Part shown: one piece after another, positions 51,417 through 61,172 of the stretch | Layout of the letters: the number at the start of each line of letters is the position of its first letter | Numbering within the stretch: the first letter of the stretch is position 1 | DNA from: an uncultured Acidimicrobiales bacterium | GTDB lineage: Bacteria; Actinomycetota; Acidimicrobiia; Acidimicrobiales; Bin134 | NCBI GenBank assembly: GCA_951813555.1 | Contig: OX638344.1 | Span: 3,349,076-3,413,075, forward strand | Reading direction: 5' to 3' | DNA: 64,000 bases | Notes under the pieces: generated by a model | The model's database searches: none | Seen by the model: the letters and a program-made list of their open reading frames with translations, nothing else | Told to the model about the DNA's origin: nothing | Translations under genes and position numbers: made by a program

Positions 51417-52522
51417 TATTCGTCGCCGATGTCCAGCACAGTGCGGACCACGCCGCCGGTGTCCAATTCTTCTAGGGCGGCGGTGACGTCGTCGAGGGGG
51501 CGGTGCTGGGTGATCAGCTCGTCCAGCAGAAGTTCGCCGGAGCGGTAGAGGTCGAAGATCCACGGAAAGTCCCGGGCAGGCGAGGAGTTGCCGTACATGC
51601 TGCCGGTCAACGCCTTGCCGAAGTAGATCTCGGTGGCATCGATGTGGAACGGGGTTCCCGCGGGCGGACCGCCGACCATGACCGCCAAACCGCCCATGCC
51701 GATTGAGTGCCAGGCGTTCATGTAGGTGGCCCCGGTGCCGATCACCTCGAAGGCGTAGTCGGCGCCCCGGCCCCCGGTCATCTCCATCACCGCGGCCACC
51801 GGATCATCGTTGGATGCGTCGATGGTGCAAGTGGCGCCGAAATCCTCGGCCAGGGCCAGCTTGTCAGCCAGCAGGTCCACTGCCACGATCTCGGCCGCCC
51901 CCATGATGCGGCAGCCCTGGATCACGTTGAGGCCCACGCCGCCGCATCCGTAGACCACGCAGGTGCTGCCCCGGCGCACCTGGGCGGTGTTGACCGCCGA
52001 GCCCACCCCGGTGGGCACCCCGCAGCCCACCAGGCAGGCCACGTCCAAACCAACGTCGTCGGGCACCCTTACCGCCTTGGAGAAGTGGACCACGGCGTGC
52101 TCGGCGAAAGACCCCACCGTGCAGAACGAGTGGTGCACCTCCCCGTCCCGTTCGAAGCGATGGCCACCGTCGTAATAGGTGCCTATGGGGAAAGCAGGCA
52201 GCACCTGGCAGCGGTTGGCGTAGCCCGAGGCGCACGACCGGCACCGCCCGCAACTGGCCACCAGCGACAGCACCACCCGGTCGCCGGGCTTTATCCCGGT
52301 CACGCCCTCACCCACCTGCTCCACCACTCCGGCCCCCTCGTGGCCCAAGATCATGGGGGTCTCCCAGTCGCGGTTGCCGTGGTACACGTGCAGGTCGCTG
52401 TGGCAGATGCCGCTGTGGGTTATCCGCACCAGCACGTCCTGGGTCGCCAGATTGCAAATATCCAGCTCAACGAGATCCAGCGGCGTATTCGGCTCCCGGT
52501 ACACCGCAGCCCGAGTCCTCAT
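51416..52522 (-). CDS. Zinc-dependent alcohol dehydrogenase (MDR, class III-like)
   Basis: 368-aa medium-chain dehydrogenase. Catalytic zinc ligands Cys in SGICHSDLH and His in GHEGAGVVEQ; structural zinc cysteines in CGRCRSCASGYANRC; NAD-binding GCGGVGLNVIQG. Close to NDMA-dependent or S-(hydroxymethyl)mycothiol/glutathione-type dehydrogenases. ATG at 52522 begins MRTRAAVYREP. The TAA stop overlaps the final repeat unit of the hairpin array. Follows the MFS gene by 69 bp on the same strand. Confidence 0.92.
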   Translation of the reverse strand: MRTRAAVYREPNTPLDLVELDICNLATQDVLVRITHSGICHSDLHVYHGNRDWETPMILGHEGAGVVEQVGEGVTGIKPGDRVVLSLVASCGRCRSCASGYANRCQVLPAFPIGTYYDGGHRFERDGEVHHSFCTVGSFAEHAVVHFSKAVRVPDDVGLDVACLVGCGVPTGVGSAVNTAQVRRGSTCVVYGCGGVGLNVIQGCRIMGAAEIVAVDLLADKLALAEDFGATCTIDASNDDPVAAVMEMTGGRGADYAFEVIGTGATYMNAWHSIGMGGLAVMVGGPPAGTPFHIDATEIYFGKALTGSMYGNSSPARDFPWIFDLYRSGELLLDELITQHRPLDDVTAALEELDTGGVVRTVLDIGDE

Positions 52523-52591
52523 CGTCTCGCCTCCCCTACAGCAGCCGTCTCCACAACCCACCCCACGGTACTTGTCGCACCACCGCGGGGC

Positions 52592-53839
52592 TCACCCCGA
52601 ACCAGCAGCTCTCTCGGAGCCCAGATCGAGCCCGGCGAAGCCATTGGATCGGATCGCGGTGATGAGCCAGAAAACGGCCAGTAGGCCTCCGTAGAGCAAG
52701 AGCACAAACCGCACCGACACTAGATCGCCCAGGAACCCTCCCACTAGCGACCCGATCGGCAGACCGGTCAATACCGACATCAGCCATACCGACATCACGC
52801 GGCCCCGATACTGCTCGTCCACCTGCATTTGCAGGGCGCTGTTCACCGTTACCCCGTGGGCCATGTGGGCCGCCCCGAACACGAAGTAGCCCAAGAGCCC
52901 GAACGCCAGCCATGGGGTGGCCCCAACCATCAGCACCCCGAGGGCGTACACCCCCACCGCGGCCATCTCCACCCGAGAGCGGAGGTGGCGGTCGCCGTGG
53001 CGGGTCACATACAGGCCCACCGCCAGCGATCCACATCCGAACGTCGCCGTGAGCCACCCCAGCCCCCCGTCACCCAAGGAGAACACGTCATCGGCCACGC
53101 TGGCCACAAGCGCAAAGGCGAATACCGCGCCGATGCTGGCCACGAAGAACGACGTGGACACCACCAGCCGCATTTCCGGCCGGCGCCAGATGTATTCCAT
53201 GCCGTGGCGGAACTGCAACCAGAACGGCTCCTGCTCAACCGGCTCCGCCACGCGAAGCCTTATCGGGGCCATAAGCAGCAAGCCGGCCGCAAAGCCGACG
53301 ATGGTCGCCGCGAACGCCGGTCCCGGCCCCCAATACAGCAATGTGAGTCCGGCCAAGGCGGGGCCGAGAGCGCGTCCGGCAGTGAACGACAGCGATACGA
53401 ATCGAACCGCTGACAGCAAGTCCTCCGGTGGCACCAACAGCGCGGTCATCGCCTGGGTGGGGGCCCACTGGAATCCCGATGCCATTCCCACCACGACCTG
53501 GAGACCGAGCATTAGCCACGGGGTCAGCTGGTCGGAGACGAACAGAACCAAGAACGCGGCCGAGCAGGCCAGCTGGGTGAAGAACGACCCGAACAAGATG
53601 GCCTTGCGGCTGATCCGGTCGCTCCAGATGCCCGCTACCGGGGTCATGATCAGCGATGGGATCAGTACCGCGAAAGCCGAACTCCCCACCCAGAAGTTCG
53701 AGTCGGTCAGCTCGTTCATGTAGAAGGGCACAGCCAGCGACTGCATGAACTGGCCCGATGTGGCGATGGATACGCCGATGAAGAACAGTAGAAACGATCG
53801 GTGGGAAAGAGCGCGGAGGGCAGACGTCGATTCAGGCAC
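52592..53839 (-). CDS. MFS transporter (EntS-like, MFS_3)
   Basis: 415-aa transporter with about 11-12 hydrophobic segments. Starts SALRALSHRSFLLFFIGVSI; motif A-like loop GIWSDRISRKAILFGS after TM2; LLVPPEDLLSAVRFVSLSF is typical of the EntS-like exporter group. GTG at 53839 is preferred because the longer reading frame adds 36 polar residues; TACTGT 9 nt upstream could be a -10 box for a leaderless transcript. Substrate unknown. Divergent from a DUF2889 gene. Confidence 0.85.
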   Translation of the reverse strand: MPESTSALRALSHRSFLLFFIGVSIATSGQFMQSLAVPFYMNELTDSNFWVGSSAFAVLIPSLIMTPVAGIWSDRISRKAILFGSFFTQLACSAAFLVLFVSDQLTPWLMLGLQVVVGMASGFQWAPTQAMTALLVPPEDLLSAVRFVSLSFTAGRALGPALAGLTLLYWGPGPAFAATIVGFAAGLLLMAPIRLRVAEPVEQEPFWLQFRHGMEYIWRRPEMRLVVSTSFFVASIGAVFAFALVASVADDVFSLGDGGLGWLTATFGCGSLAVGLYVTRHGDRHLRSRVEMAAVGVYALGVLMVGATPWLAFGLLGYFVFGAAHMAHGVTVNSALQMQVDEQYRGRVMSVWLMSVLTGLPIGSLVGGFLGDLVSVRFVLLLYGGLLAVFWLITAIRSNGFAGLDLGSERAAGSG

Positions 53840-53946
53840 GATCAACCGACAGTACTTGCCGCGGTGACCCGTCTGGTCGTCCGATTGCCTCCGCTGCGGC
53901 CCACCACGACCCCAAACCACCGGCTTCGGTGTGCCAACATCGGACA

Positions 53947-54732
53947 ATGCCCAAGTTGGTCCGCAATCGCCATGGCAGCGGCGCGTTCCGCCGGCGGCTT
54001 CGCATGATTGCCACCGATCTCAACACCGTGGTGGTGGGCCTCGAAGACGACATGCACCACTACGAGGCCTCTCTATCCCACGACACCCGGCGGATCACCG
54101 GGGTTCAGGCGACCGGTCCCCGCATGCCCTGGGAGCCGTGTGAAGGAGCGCTCGATCAGCTCCGCCTCCTGGTGGGCTGCCCGCTCACCGACGCCGCCTC
54201 CGAGGTCTTCGCCTGGACCGAGGTACGCGAGCAGTGCACTCATCTCTATGACGCCGCCGTCCTCGGGGTCCTCCACGCCGCCCGGGGACAGATCGGCACC
54301 CGCCAGTACGACGCCACCGTGCCCGACTGGGACCAGCCCCCCTTCGACGCCTGGATCGCCCGGGACGGAAAAGAAGTGCTCCGCTGGCGGATGGCCAAGA
54401 CTCTGGAGATCGAGTCCCCTGAGCCGTTCTCCGGCCGGCAGATCAAAGGCGGGTTCGTTCGCTGGTGCGAGGATGTCTTCGATGCCGAAGCGGCGGAGGC
54501 GGCCTGGGTGCTCCAGCGCACCACGTGGCTGTCCGGGGCCCGGCGCAGCGAGCTGGAGGACTGCGACGACGCCATCGAGTCGGGACTGGTCGCCGGGGTG
54601 TGCTGGACGTCTCAACCCGAGAGGTACCAAGTCGCCTTCAGGCGCCGGGGCACGCTGCGCGACCACGGCCCCAGCTCCGACGGAATGCTCGTCGACATGC
54701 CCGCGCGCTGGCCGCAACTCCGCGCTACCTGA
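53947..54732 (+). CDS. DUF2889 family protein
   Basis: 261-aa protein. Residues 1-110 match the DUF2889 pattern: RNRHGSGAFRRRLRMIATDL and a REQCTHLYDAAVLGVLHA stretch with the conserved Cys-Thr-His-Leu. The family has unknown function. A GTG at 53929 (6 residues earlier) is an alternative start. It precedes MoxR by 13 bp and runs with MoxR, DUF58 and TgpA-like genes, so it may belong to that module. Confidence 0.75.
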   Translation: MPKLVRNRHGSGAFRRRLRMIATDLNTVVVGLEDDMHHYEASLSHDTRRITGVQATGPRMPWEPCEGALDQLRLLVGCPLTDAASEVFAWTEVREQCTHLYDAAVLGVLHAARGQIGTRQYDATVPDWDQPPFDAWIARDGKEVLRWRMAKTLEIESPEPFSGRQIKGGFVRWCEDVFDAEAAEAAWVLQRTTWLSGARRSELEDCDDAIESGLVAGVCWTSQPERYQVAFRRRGTLRDHGPSSDGMLVDMPARWPQLRAT

Positions 54733-54745
54733 GAGACTCAGCGAC

Positions 54746-55705
54746 ATGGCAATGAGCAGAACAGAAGAAGATCTGTTCGCCGAGCAGTTCCAATCCATCA
54801 CCGCCAACATCGGCCGGGCCATCCTGGGGAAGCCCAATGTGCTGGATTTGGCTGTGACCTGTCTGCTGGCTGAAGGGCATCTGCTCATCGAGGATGCCCC
54901 CGGCGTCGGCAAAACCAGCCTGGCCAAGGCGCTGGCTATTACCGTGCAGGCCGAATTCGGCCGCATCCAGTTCACCCCCGACCTGCTCCCCTCCGATGTG
55001 GTGGGGGCCACAATCTGGAATCGGACCGCAAATACCCTGGACTTTCAGCCTGGACCGGTGTTCTCCGGCATCGTGGTGGCCGACGAGATCAACCGAGCCT
55101 CCCCGAAAACCCAGTCGGCGCTGTTAGAGGCCATGGCCGAGCGGCAGGTCACCGTGGACGGCACCACCCACCCCCTGCCTCGGCCATTCATGGTGATCGC
55201 CACCCAGAACCCGCTGGAGCACGAAGGCACCTACCCGCTACCCGAGAGCCAGCTCGACCGATTCCTGATGCGAATCGAGGTGGGCTACCCCTCGAAGCAG
55301 GCTGAGCTGGACATTCTCGATGCCCACGGCGCCGACGGCCCGCTGGACACTCTTCGCTCCGTGGTGGACTCCCAAGCAGTCAGCGCACTGGCCGACCACG
55401 CCAGTGCGGTGTTCGCGGCGCCGGGGATCAAGCGCTATCTGGTGCAGATCGCCAACGCAACCAGAGACCACCCCAACCTCATCTTGGGGATGTCCACCCG
55501 GGCCACCCTCGCACTGCAACGGGCCAGCCGGGTGCGGGCGGCGTCCCAGGGGCGCGATTACGTGCTCCCCGACGACGTGAAGCAGCTGGCCGTGCCCGTC
55601 CTGGCCCACCGGCTGCTGTTGAACCCACAGGCCCGGGCCCAGGCCACACCGCCCGCTCAAATCGTGGACGACATCATGAGCTCGGTTCCGGCCCCGGTCG
55701 ACTGA
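54746..55705 (+). CDS. MoxR-family AAA+ ATPase
   Basis: 319-aa AAA+ ATPase. Walker A GVGKTSLAKAL at about residue 57, Walker B VVADEINRASPKTQSALLEAM, sensor 1 MVIATQNPLEHEGTYPLPE and the C-terminal lid. MoxR ATPases act as chaperones that insert cofactors or activate protein complexes, usually with a DUF58/VWA partner. ATG at 54746 (MAMSRTEEDLF). Followed 77 bp later by the DUF58 gene. Confidence 0.95.
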   Translation: MAMSRTEEDLFAEQFQSITANIGRAILGKPNVLDLAVTCLLAEGHLLIEDAPGVGKTSLAKALAITVQAEFGRIQFTPDLLPSDVVGATIWNRTANTLDFQPGPVFSGIVVADEINRASPKTQSALLEAMAERQVTVDGTTHPLPRPFMVIATQNPLEHEGTYPLPESQLDRFLMRIEVGYPSKQAELDILDAHGADGPLDTLRSVVDSQAVSALADHASAVFAAPGIKRYLVQIANATRDHPNLILGMSTRATLALQRASRVRAASQGRDYVLPDDVKQLAVPVLAHRLLLNPQARAQATPPAQIVDDIMSSVPAPVD

Positions 55706-55782
55706 CTGCCCGCGCCCGATGGCAGATCTCCCCCCTATCTCGCCAGGGACGACCTCCCCGGTCGACTAGCAAGCCACCGACC

Positions 55783-57051
55783 ATGCTCACCCCAACGGGC
55801 TGGCTGCTATTGATCTCTTCCGCACTGCTGGCGGCGGCGGGCCGGGTGTTCGGCACCAGCGAGCTGCTGGCCGTGGGCATCGCCGGCATCTCGGTGGCAA
55901 TCCTCTCCGTGGCTTACGTCAGAGTCCACCAGCCCTTACGGATGACAGCCCGATCGGTCAAACCTCAGCAAGTGCATGTCGGCGACGACTGCCAAGTGCG
56001 CATTGAACTTGCCAACCCCAGCCGCCTGCGCAGCCCGGTGCTGCGACTGGCCGACGGCCAGTCTTTTTCCACCGAGACCACTACCGACCATTTCCTGTCG
56101 CCCGTCATGCTGGCGGCCCCGATCCCGGGCCGTGACCAGCTGACGGTTTCCTACCGGTTGCCCACCGTGAAGCGTGGGCGACTCAAGACCGGACCGCTCG
56201 CCCTAACGCTGACCGATCCGCTTGGTCTTTCGACTAGGCACTTCGAGATCGGCGAGCCCGTTGAGGCTCTGGTTTACCCTGCCGTGTTCCCCGTCCGACC
56301 CCCTCCTCGCCTGCCTGGGAACACATTTGACGCAGTAAGGCGCAGCCCCATGGCCCAAAGCGGTGATGAGCTGTACGGTCTGCGCCCGTTCCAGAGGGGC
56401 GATGACCCCCGGCGCATTCACTGGCGGTCGTCGGCCCACCACGACGAGCTGATCGTCCGCCAGTTCGAAGAGTTCTCCCATACCCACACCACCGTTCTTC
56501 TCGACACCAGGGCTGTCCTGCTGGACTTCCAGTCGAATTTCGGAGACGGGGAGCGGTTCGAGGCCATGGTGTCGGCCGCCGCCAGCATCTGTCGGGCCAG
56601 CCAGCGCCGGGGGGACCAGGTTCGTCTGGTGACCACTGCGGATTTCGACAGCGGTTACGGGTCAGACTCTGCCCACCTGCACAAGATCTTTGGGCACCTG
56701 GCCATGGTCAATCCCGATGTCGGCAGCCTGTTCGGTGCCGTCGATTGGCTCAGCCGAGGGCAAGGCGGCGGATTGGTGGTAATGGTGGCGGCTGCGGTGG
56801 ACGGAACCGAACCGGGGTCGCTGACATCGTTGGGCTCGCACTCCAGCTCCAAAACGGTGGTGCTGTTCGCCGGTGCCGAGCAAGACCAACCGGAGCAGCC
56901 GCCCCCGCCGTACATCCCCGGCACGACCCTTCTGTTCCTGGACAACCCCTTGAGATTCGCCGACGTGTGGGAAGCGCAAGCGGACTCCGGTGAGGATCCC
57001 TCGACCATGCCCAACCCGACCGAATCAACCGCACCCAATCCCCGTCGATGA
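55783..57051 (+). CDS. DUF58 (VWA-like) domain membrane-associated protein
   Basis: 422-aa partner of MoxR. Two N-terminal hydrophobic segments (about residues 5-42), a beta-rich region, then the DUF58 core RPFQRGDDPRRIHWRSSAHHDEL and a VWA-like half with HTTVLLDTRAV. The C-terminus is Ser/Pro/Thr-rich. MoxR-DUF58-TgpA modules are a standard envelope-related set; their targets are unclear. Overlaps the TgpA-like gene start by 4 nt (ATGA). Confidence 0.9.
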   Translation: MLTPTGWLLLISSALLAAAGRVFGTSELLAVGIAGISVAILSVAYVRVHQPLRMTARSVKPQQVHVGDDCQVRIELANPSRLRSPVLRLADGQSFSTETTTDHFLSPVMLAAPIPGRDQLTVSYRLPTVKRGRLKTGPLALTLTDPLGLSTRHFEIGEPVEALVYPAVFPVRPPPRLPGNTFDAVRRSPMAQSGDELYGLRPFQRGDDPRRIHWRSSAHHDELIVRQFEEFSHTHTTVLLDTRAVLLDFQSNFGDGERFEAMVSAAASICRASQRRGDQVRLVTTADFDSGYGSDSAHLHKIFGHLAMVNPDVGSLFGAVDWLSRGQGGGLVVMVAAAVDGTEPGSLTSLGSHSSSKTVVLFAGAEQDQPEQPPPPYIPGTTLLFLDNPLRFADVWEAQADSGEDPSTMPNPTESTAPNPRR

Positions 57052-59399
57052 TCGGCTCTCAAGGTTCGAACAACCGATGGCCAACCGGGTGGGAATCCGC
57101 GCTGGAAATCACCGGGCCGATTCTGACCGCAGCCACCGCGTTCAGCCTCATCCGAGTCTTTGAGGGAGAGGCCTGGATACTGCCCGTATTCGGGGCCGCC
57201 GCGGTCAGCCATCTGCTGGCGCTGGCCGTTCGCCGCATCGGCTGGGGAATGCTGTTCTCCACTCTGGCCACCGCCGTTGGGTTGATCCTAACGGTCACAT
57301 GGTCCCGCTACTGGACCACCGCCTCTTGGGGTTTGCCCGTCGGGGATACCTGGACTGCACTAGCCGATGACCTAGAGCAGGCCTGGACCTCATTCGGCGA
57401 CCTCAGCCCCCCCGTGGAGCCGCGGGACGGTTTCACCGTGAGCGCCATGGCCGCGGTGTGGCTGCTCGCCTTCCTCAACGACTGGACCGCGATGCGAATG
57501 CGGACCCTGTTCGAACCCATGGTGCTGCCGATTGCCGCCATCGGCTTCGTAGGGCTAGTGGGCGACGACCGGCACCGGGTTCTAACCATTGGGGTGTTCA
57601 CCGCGGCCCTGCTGTTGTACACCTCGGTCCACCGAATGGCAGCCCGCACCGCGGATGCCGTGTGGTTGGGAGGAGAAAGCCGGGCGTCAACCGGACGCCG
57701 GGCGCTGTTAGCCGGAAGTGCGGCTATGGCCGCAGTCGCTTTGGCAGCAGCGATCGCCGCCGGACCGGTTCTGGGCAGCGACGAAGACCCGATCGTCGAC
57801 CTTACCGAGACCATCGAGCGGGGCAGGAGGAGTTCGGGAAGAGTGGTTATCAGCCCCCTGGTGGACATCAGGGGCCGACTGGTGACCCAGGCCGAGACGG
57901 TGATGTTCCGCGTGCGGGCAAAAGAACGGTCTTACTGGCGCCTCACTTCGCTAGACCAGTTCGATGGACGGGTGTGGACTTCCCGAGCCGACTACGCAGC
58001 TCAGCCCACGCAGCTGCCGTCGCTGTTCCAGTCGGGCTCCAGCGTTCAGGAATCCGTCCAGGAGTACAGCATCGAACAACTGGGCGCGGTGTGGCTACCC
58101 GCCGCGTTCGAACCCCGGTCCCTGGTAGCGAACACTGGCGGTATGGACAGTGTTTACATCGGCAGTAGTGACATCAGCTATGAGCCCTCTTCTTCCACAC
58201 TCATCGTGGGCCGCTCGCTGGCCGACTCCAACGGACTGACCTACACCGTCTCATCGGCGCTGCCTCGATTTGACCCCGAGGTGCTCAAAGCCATCCCCCT
58301 TGAGGCGGCCCCGATCCCCGAGGTGGCTTCATATACGGCGCTGCCATCCGACTTCAGCCCCCTAGCGAAGGCTCTGGCCGACCAGCTGACCGTGGGGGCC
58401 GGATCAGGCTACGAGCAGGCCCTGGCCCTTCAGGGCTTCTTCCGCAATGGGAGCTTCGTCTATGACGCCAATGTTGCTCCCGGCCACTCCGGAAACCGGA
58501 TCGAAGAGTTTTTGGACACCCGAAGGGGATATTGCGAGCAGTTCGCCGGGACATTTGCCGCCATGGCCCGTTCGCTGGGACTGCCGGCTCGAGTGGCGGT
58601 GGGGTTCACCGTGGGCGACGCCGACCCGGACGACCCCGACCTCTATGTGGTGCGGGGAAGGCACGCCCACGCCTGGCCCGAGGTCTACCTGTCCGGAGTT
58701 GGCTGGGTCGCCTTCGAGCCCACACCGGGCAGAGGAGCTCCAGGCGCTCGGAACTACACCGGTTTGGCCGAGAATCAGGCGATGAGCGGGCCCGACCTGA
58801 CGGTGCTCGGGGAGGAATCGGCTGCCAACCGGCCCGACGCCCTCGACCCCCCGACCGACTTCGAGAGTCTTATCCCCCCCGAGTTGGACAATCTAGGAGG
58901 TGCACAGCCACCGGCCAGCAGCGGCCCCGGCGGGTTGGCCTGGAAGAGTTGGGTTTCCATTGGCGCCCCCCTTTTGGTCGTCTTGCTGATATTGCTCATT
59001 CCCGGGTTCAAGCGAATCCGAAACCAGCGGAGATTCCTGAGGGTTCAGGGCAACCGGGGCAAGATCAGGTTGCTGTGGGATGAGACGGTCGAGTCTCTCG
59101 CTCTTATCAATATGGTCCCCCGGCTCGATGAGACTTACGCCGAGTTCGCCCGTCGCGCCATTGACCAAGTCCCGCTCCACAGCCCTGACTTGCGCCAACT
59201 GGGCGACCTGGCCGCGGCCGCGACCTTCGCCCCGACGGAGCCCACTGATCGCAACCAGTGGCTGGCCCGGACTTGGTCGCTGTCGGTGCGCGCCGAAGTC
59301 AATTTCAGGGTGAGCCGCGGGCAGAAGCTGATGGCCGCATTCAATCCTCAACCGCTCTTCAGTTCACGGCGGCGGGATTGGCGCGGGCAAAACCCCTGA
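57048..59399 (+). CDS. TgpA-like transglutaminase membrane protein (DUF3488-Transglut)
   Basis: 783-aa membrane protein. Several N-terminal TM segments (to about residue 245), a large exported domain, then a transglutaminase core with the Cys in RRGYCEQFAGTFAAMA (about residue 495), the His in HAHAWPEVYLS and the Asp/Glu in AFEPTPGRG. A final TM helix (about 635-660, WVSIGAPLLVVLLILLIPG) and DUF4129-like cytosolic tail follow. Such proteins are thought to remodel or cross-link envelope components. Last gene of the MoxR module; a hairpin covers its stop and that of DUF3040. Confidence 0.92.
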   Translation: MIGSQGSNNRWPTGWESALEITGPILTAATAFSLIRVFEGEAWILPVFGAAAVSHLLALAVRRIGWGMLFSTLATAVGLILTVTWSRYWTTASWGLPVGDTWTALADDLEQAWTSFGDLSPPVEPRDGFTVSAMAAVWLLAFLNDWTAMRMRTLFEPMVLPIAAIGFVGLVGDDRHRVLTIGVFTAALLLYTSVHRMAARTADAVWLGGESRASTGRRALLAGSAAMAAVALAAAIAAGPVLGSDEDPIVDLTETIERGRRSSGRVVISPLVDIRGRLVTQAETVMFRVRAKERSYWRLTSLDQFDGRVWTSRADYAAQPTQLPSLFQSGSSVQESVQEYSIEQLGAVWLPAAFEPRSLVANTGGMDSVYIGSSDISYEPSSSTLIVGRSLADSNGLTYTVSSALPRFDPEVLKAIPLEAAPIPEVASYTALPSDFSPLAKALADQLTVGAGSGYEQALALQGFFRNGSFVYDANVAPGHSGNRIEEFLDTRRGYCEQFAGTFAAMARSLGLPARVAVGFTVGDADPDDPDLYVVRGRHAHAWPEVYLSGVGWVAFEPTPGRGAPGARNYTGLAENQAMSGPDLTVLGEESAANRPDALDPPTDFESLIPPELDNLGGAQPPASSGPGGLAWKSWVSIGAPLLVVLLILLIPGFKRIRNQRRFLRVQGNRGKIRLLWDETVESLALINMVPRLDETYAEFARRAIDQVPLHSPDLRQLGDLAAAATFAPTEPTDRNQWLARTWSLSVRAEVNFRVSRGQKLMAAFNPQPLFSSRRRDWRGQNP

Positions 59400-59427
59400 T
59401 CTAGTGGAGAGTTCGGGTTAGTCCCGC
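59384..59427. terminator. Two-step hairpin across convergent TgpA / DUF3040 stops
   Basis: GCGGG (59384-59388) pairs with CCCGC (59423-59427) and, inside after a 3-nt internal bulge, AACCC (59392-59396) pairs with GGGTT (59415-59419). It contains both stop codons. Weak evidence of a bidirectional terminator. Confidence 0.35.
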
Positions 59428-59813
59428 CCGGTTTGCTCGGCACCGCCGCGGCGCAAGCGATTGAGGATGCGACGGCCCGGCGACCGCAGGTAGCTGCTCA
59501 CTTCGCCCCGGCTGATGCTGTCGCTGATCTGCTGAAGGCCGAACCGCCCGAGCTGCCGCAGGTTGCTCCAGCCCCAAAGCGATGCGGCCAGCATGACCAG
59601 GAACCCCAGGAACGACAGCCAAAACGATGTGGAAAGAGTCACAATCATGTACACCAGCCCGGCGATGAAGGCCAGGATGGCCAGCCGCAGATTGCGGGCC
59701 GGGTGGGTGAACACCGTGGTCCGGCCGACCTCGCGGGCCAGTGCCGGATCGGTTTCATAAAGCTGCTCCTCTATTTCGCTGAGGATGCGTTGTTCGTCCT
59801 CGGAAAGTGGCAC
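59418..59813 (-). CDS. DUF3040 small membrane protein
   Basis: 131-aa protein with the DUF3040 start MPLSEDEQRILSEIEEQL and two hydrophobic helices (about residues 45-66 and 68-86). DUF3040 proteins are common in actinobacteria, often near mraZ and cell-division genes or dinB. Function unknown. ATG at 59813 begins at the conserved N-terminus. Downstream of dinB on the same strand (78 bp). Confidence 0.88.
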   Translation of the reverse strand: MPLSEDEQRILSEIEEQLYETDPALAREVGRTTVFTHPARNLRLAILAFIAGLVYMIVTLSTSFWLSFLGFLVMLAASLWGWSNLRQLGRFGLQQISDSISRGEVSSYLRSPGRRILNRLRRGGAEQTGRD

Positions 59814-59891
59814 CTGTTTAGTGTCTCACAGGCCGGCTCTCCAGACAATGCCAGTTGAACTGCTACTGCCGGTTGCCGCAGACCGCCAGGC

Positions 59892-61142
59892 CTAATTCGG
59901 CCGGTTCGAGCTGGTTCCCCTAGACCCGGTGTCGGCGGCACCTCCAGGGCGGATTGCCCCCGATCCGAATCTGCCTCTGATGCGGTCGATTGCCATATCG
60001 ACATCGTGCCAAGACGGGACGGCTGTGTCATCGAAGGAGAGCTGTCGCTGGCTGGAATCCTCCAACTCGGAAACACCCACCCCGATCAAGCGCACGCCCG
60101 GAGCCACATCCACTGTTTTCAGCAATTGCTTGGCTTCTCGAGCGAGGACCACCCCAGAATCGACTGAGCTGGCCAACGTGTGCGACCGGGTGATGGTGCT
60201 GAAATCTCCAAATCGAATCTTGATGGTGACCGTCCGCCCGGCCACTCCGGCAGCCCGCAGCCGGGAGGCCACGGAGTCGCTGAGCGCCACCAGCTCGGCG
60301 CCGAGCTCCACATGAGTGTGCAGATCGCGGACGAAGGTCTCCTCGCGGCTCATAGACTTGGCTGCTGTCTCCGGTATCACTGGACGAGGGTCCACCGCAT
60401 TGGCCAAGTTGTGCAGGTGCTTGCTGTGAGCCTTGCCCACCACCTCCTCCAGCCTCTCCAGGGGGAATTCAGCCAACTCCCCGATGGTGGCGATCCCGAT
60501 GCGCTTGAGGTGAGCCAATGTGACTGGACCCACTCCCCAGATGTCGGTGACCGGGCGAGGAGACAAGAATGCTCGTTCTTCGCCGAGCGGAACCACAAAC
60601 ACCCCGACCCCGGCCGATGGCCCCGCCGGCGTGGGGGTGGGCTTGGCCAGCTTTGAGCCCAGCTTGGCCAAGAACTTGGCTGAAGCCACCCCGACCGCGC
60701 AGTTGATGCCCTCCTCGTCGAGCACCTCCTTTCGGATCAAATGGCCGATTTCCACCGGGGGGCGATGGGCACCGGACACGTCCAAAAACGCTTCGTCCAC
60801 GGAAAGGGGCTCCACCAGCGGGGTGAACGACCGCAGGATGTCCATGATGCGCCCGCTCACCTCGGAGTACAGCTCGTGGTCGCCGGGCAGAAACACGATG
60901 TCGGGACACAGCCGACGGGCCTGCCCCGAAGGCATGGCCGAGTGCACCCCGTAGGCCCGGGCCTCGTAGGAGGCCGACGCCACCACCCCCCGGCTGCCCG
61001 GACCTCCCACCGCCACCGGCAGACCCCGAAGCTCGGGACGGCGAAGCTGCTCCACCGACACGAAAAAGGCGTCCATGTCCACGTGCAGGATGGTGCCCGA
61101 CTGAGTCGGCCTGCTGTCGCCGCTGGAATTCTCCTTCGTCAT
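59892..61142 (-). CDS. dinB: DNA polymerase IV
   Basis: 416-aa Y-family translesion polymerase. Catalytic Asp in HVDMDAFFVSVEQLR near residue 22, palm motif PLSVDEAFLDVSG, HhH region DIWGVGPVTLAHLKRIG and a C-terminal little-finger domain. Full length for actinobacterial DinB (about 350-460 aa). ATG at 61142; a TAGAGA stretch just upstream suggests the leader is short. No beta-clamp motif checked at the C-terminus. Stand-alone, downstream of a Nudix gene. Confidence 0.95.
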   Translation of the reverse strand: MTKENSSGDSRPTQSGTILHVDMDAFFVSVEQLRRPELRGLPVAVGGPGSRGVVASASYEARAYGVHSAMPSGQARRLCPDIVFLPGDHELYSEVSGRIMDILRSFTPLVEPLSVDEAFLDVSGAHRPPVEIGHLIRKEVLDEEGINCAVGVASAKFLAKLGSKLAKPTPTPAGPSAGVGVFVVPLGEERAFLSPRPVTDIWGVGPVTLAHLKRIGIATIGELAEFPLERLEEVVGKAHSKHLHNLANAVDPRPVIPETAAKSMSREETFVRDLHTHVELGAELVALSDSVASRLRAAGVAGRTVTIKIRFGDFSTITRSHTLASSVDSGVVLAREAKQLLKTVDVAPGVRLIGVGVSELEDSSQRQLSFDDTAVPSWHDVDMAIDRIRGRFGSGAIRPGGAADTGSRGTSSNRPN

Positions 61143-61172
61143 TAATTCTCTACCGTCTTCGATACAGTCTCG

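Noticed and set aside
51057..51563. 168-codon frame across the repeat array
   Set aside because: The 35-bp period is not a multiple of three, so it reads all three phases of the repeat; no start signal and it overlaps the alcohol dehydrogenase end.
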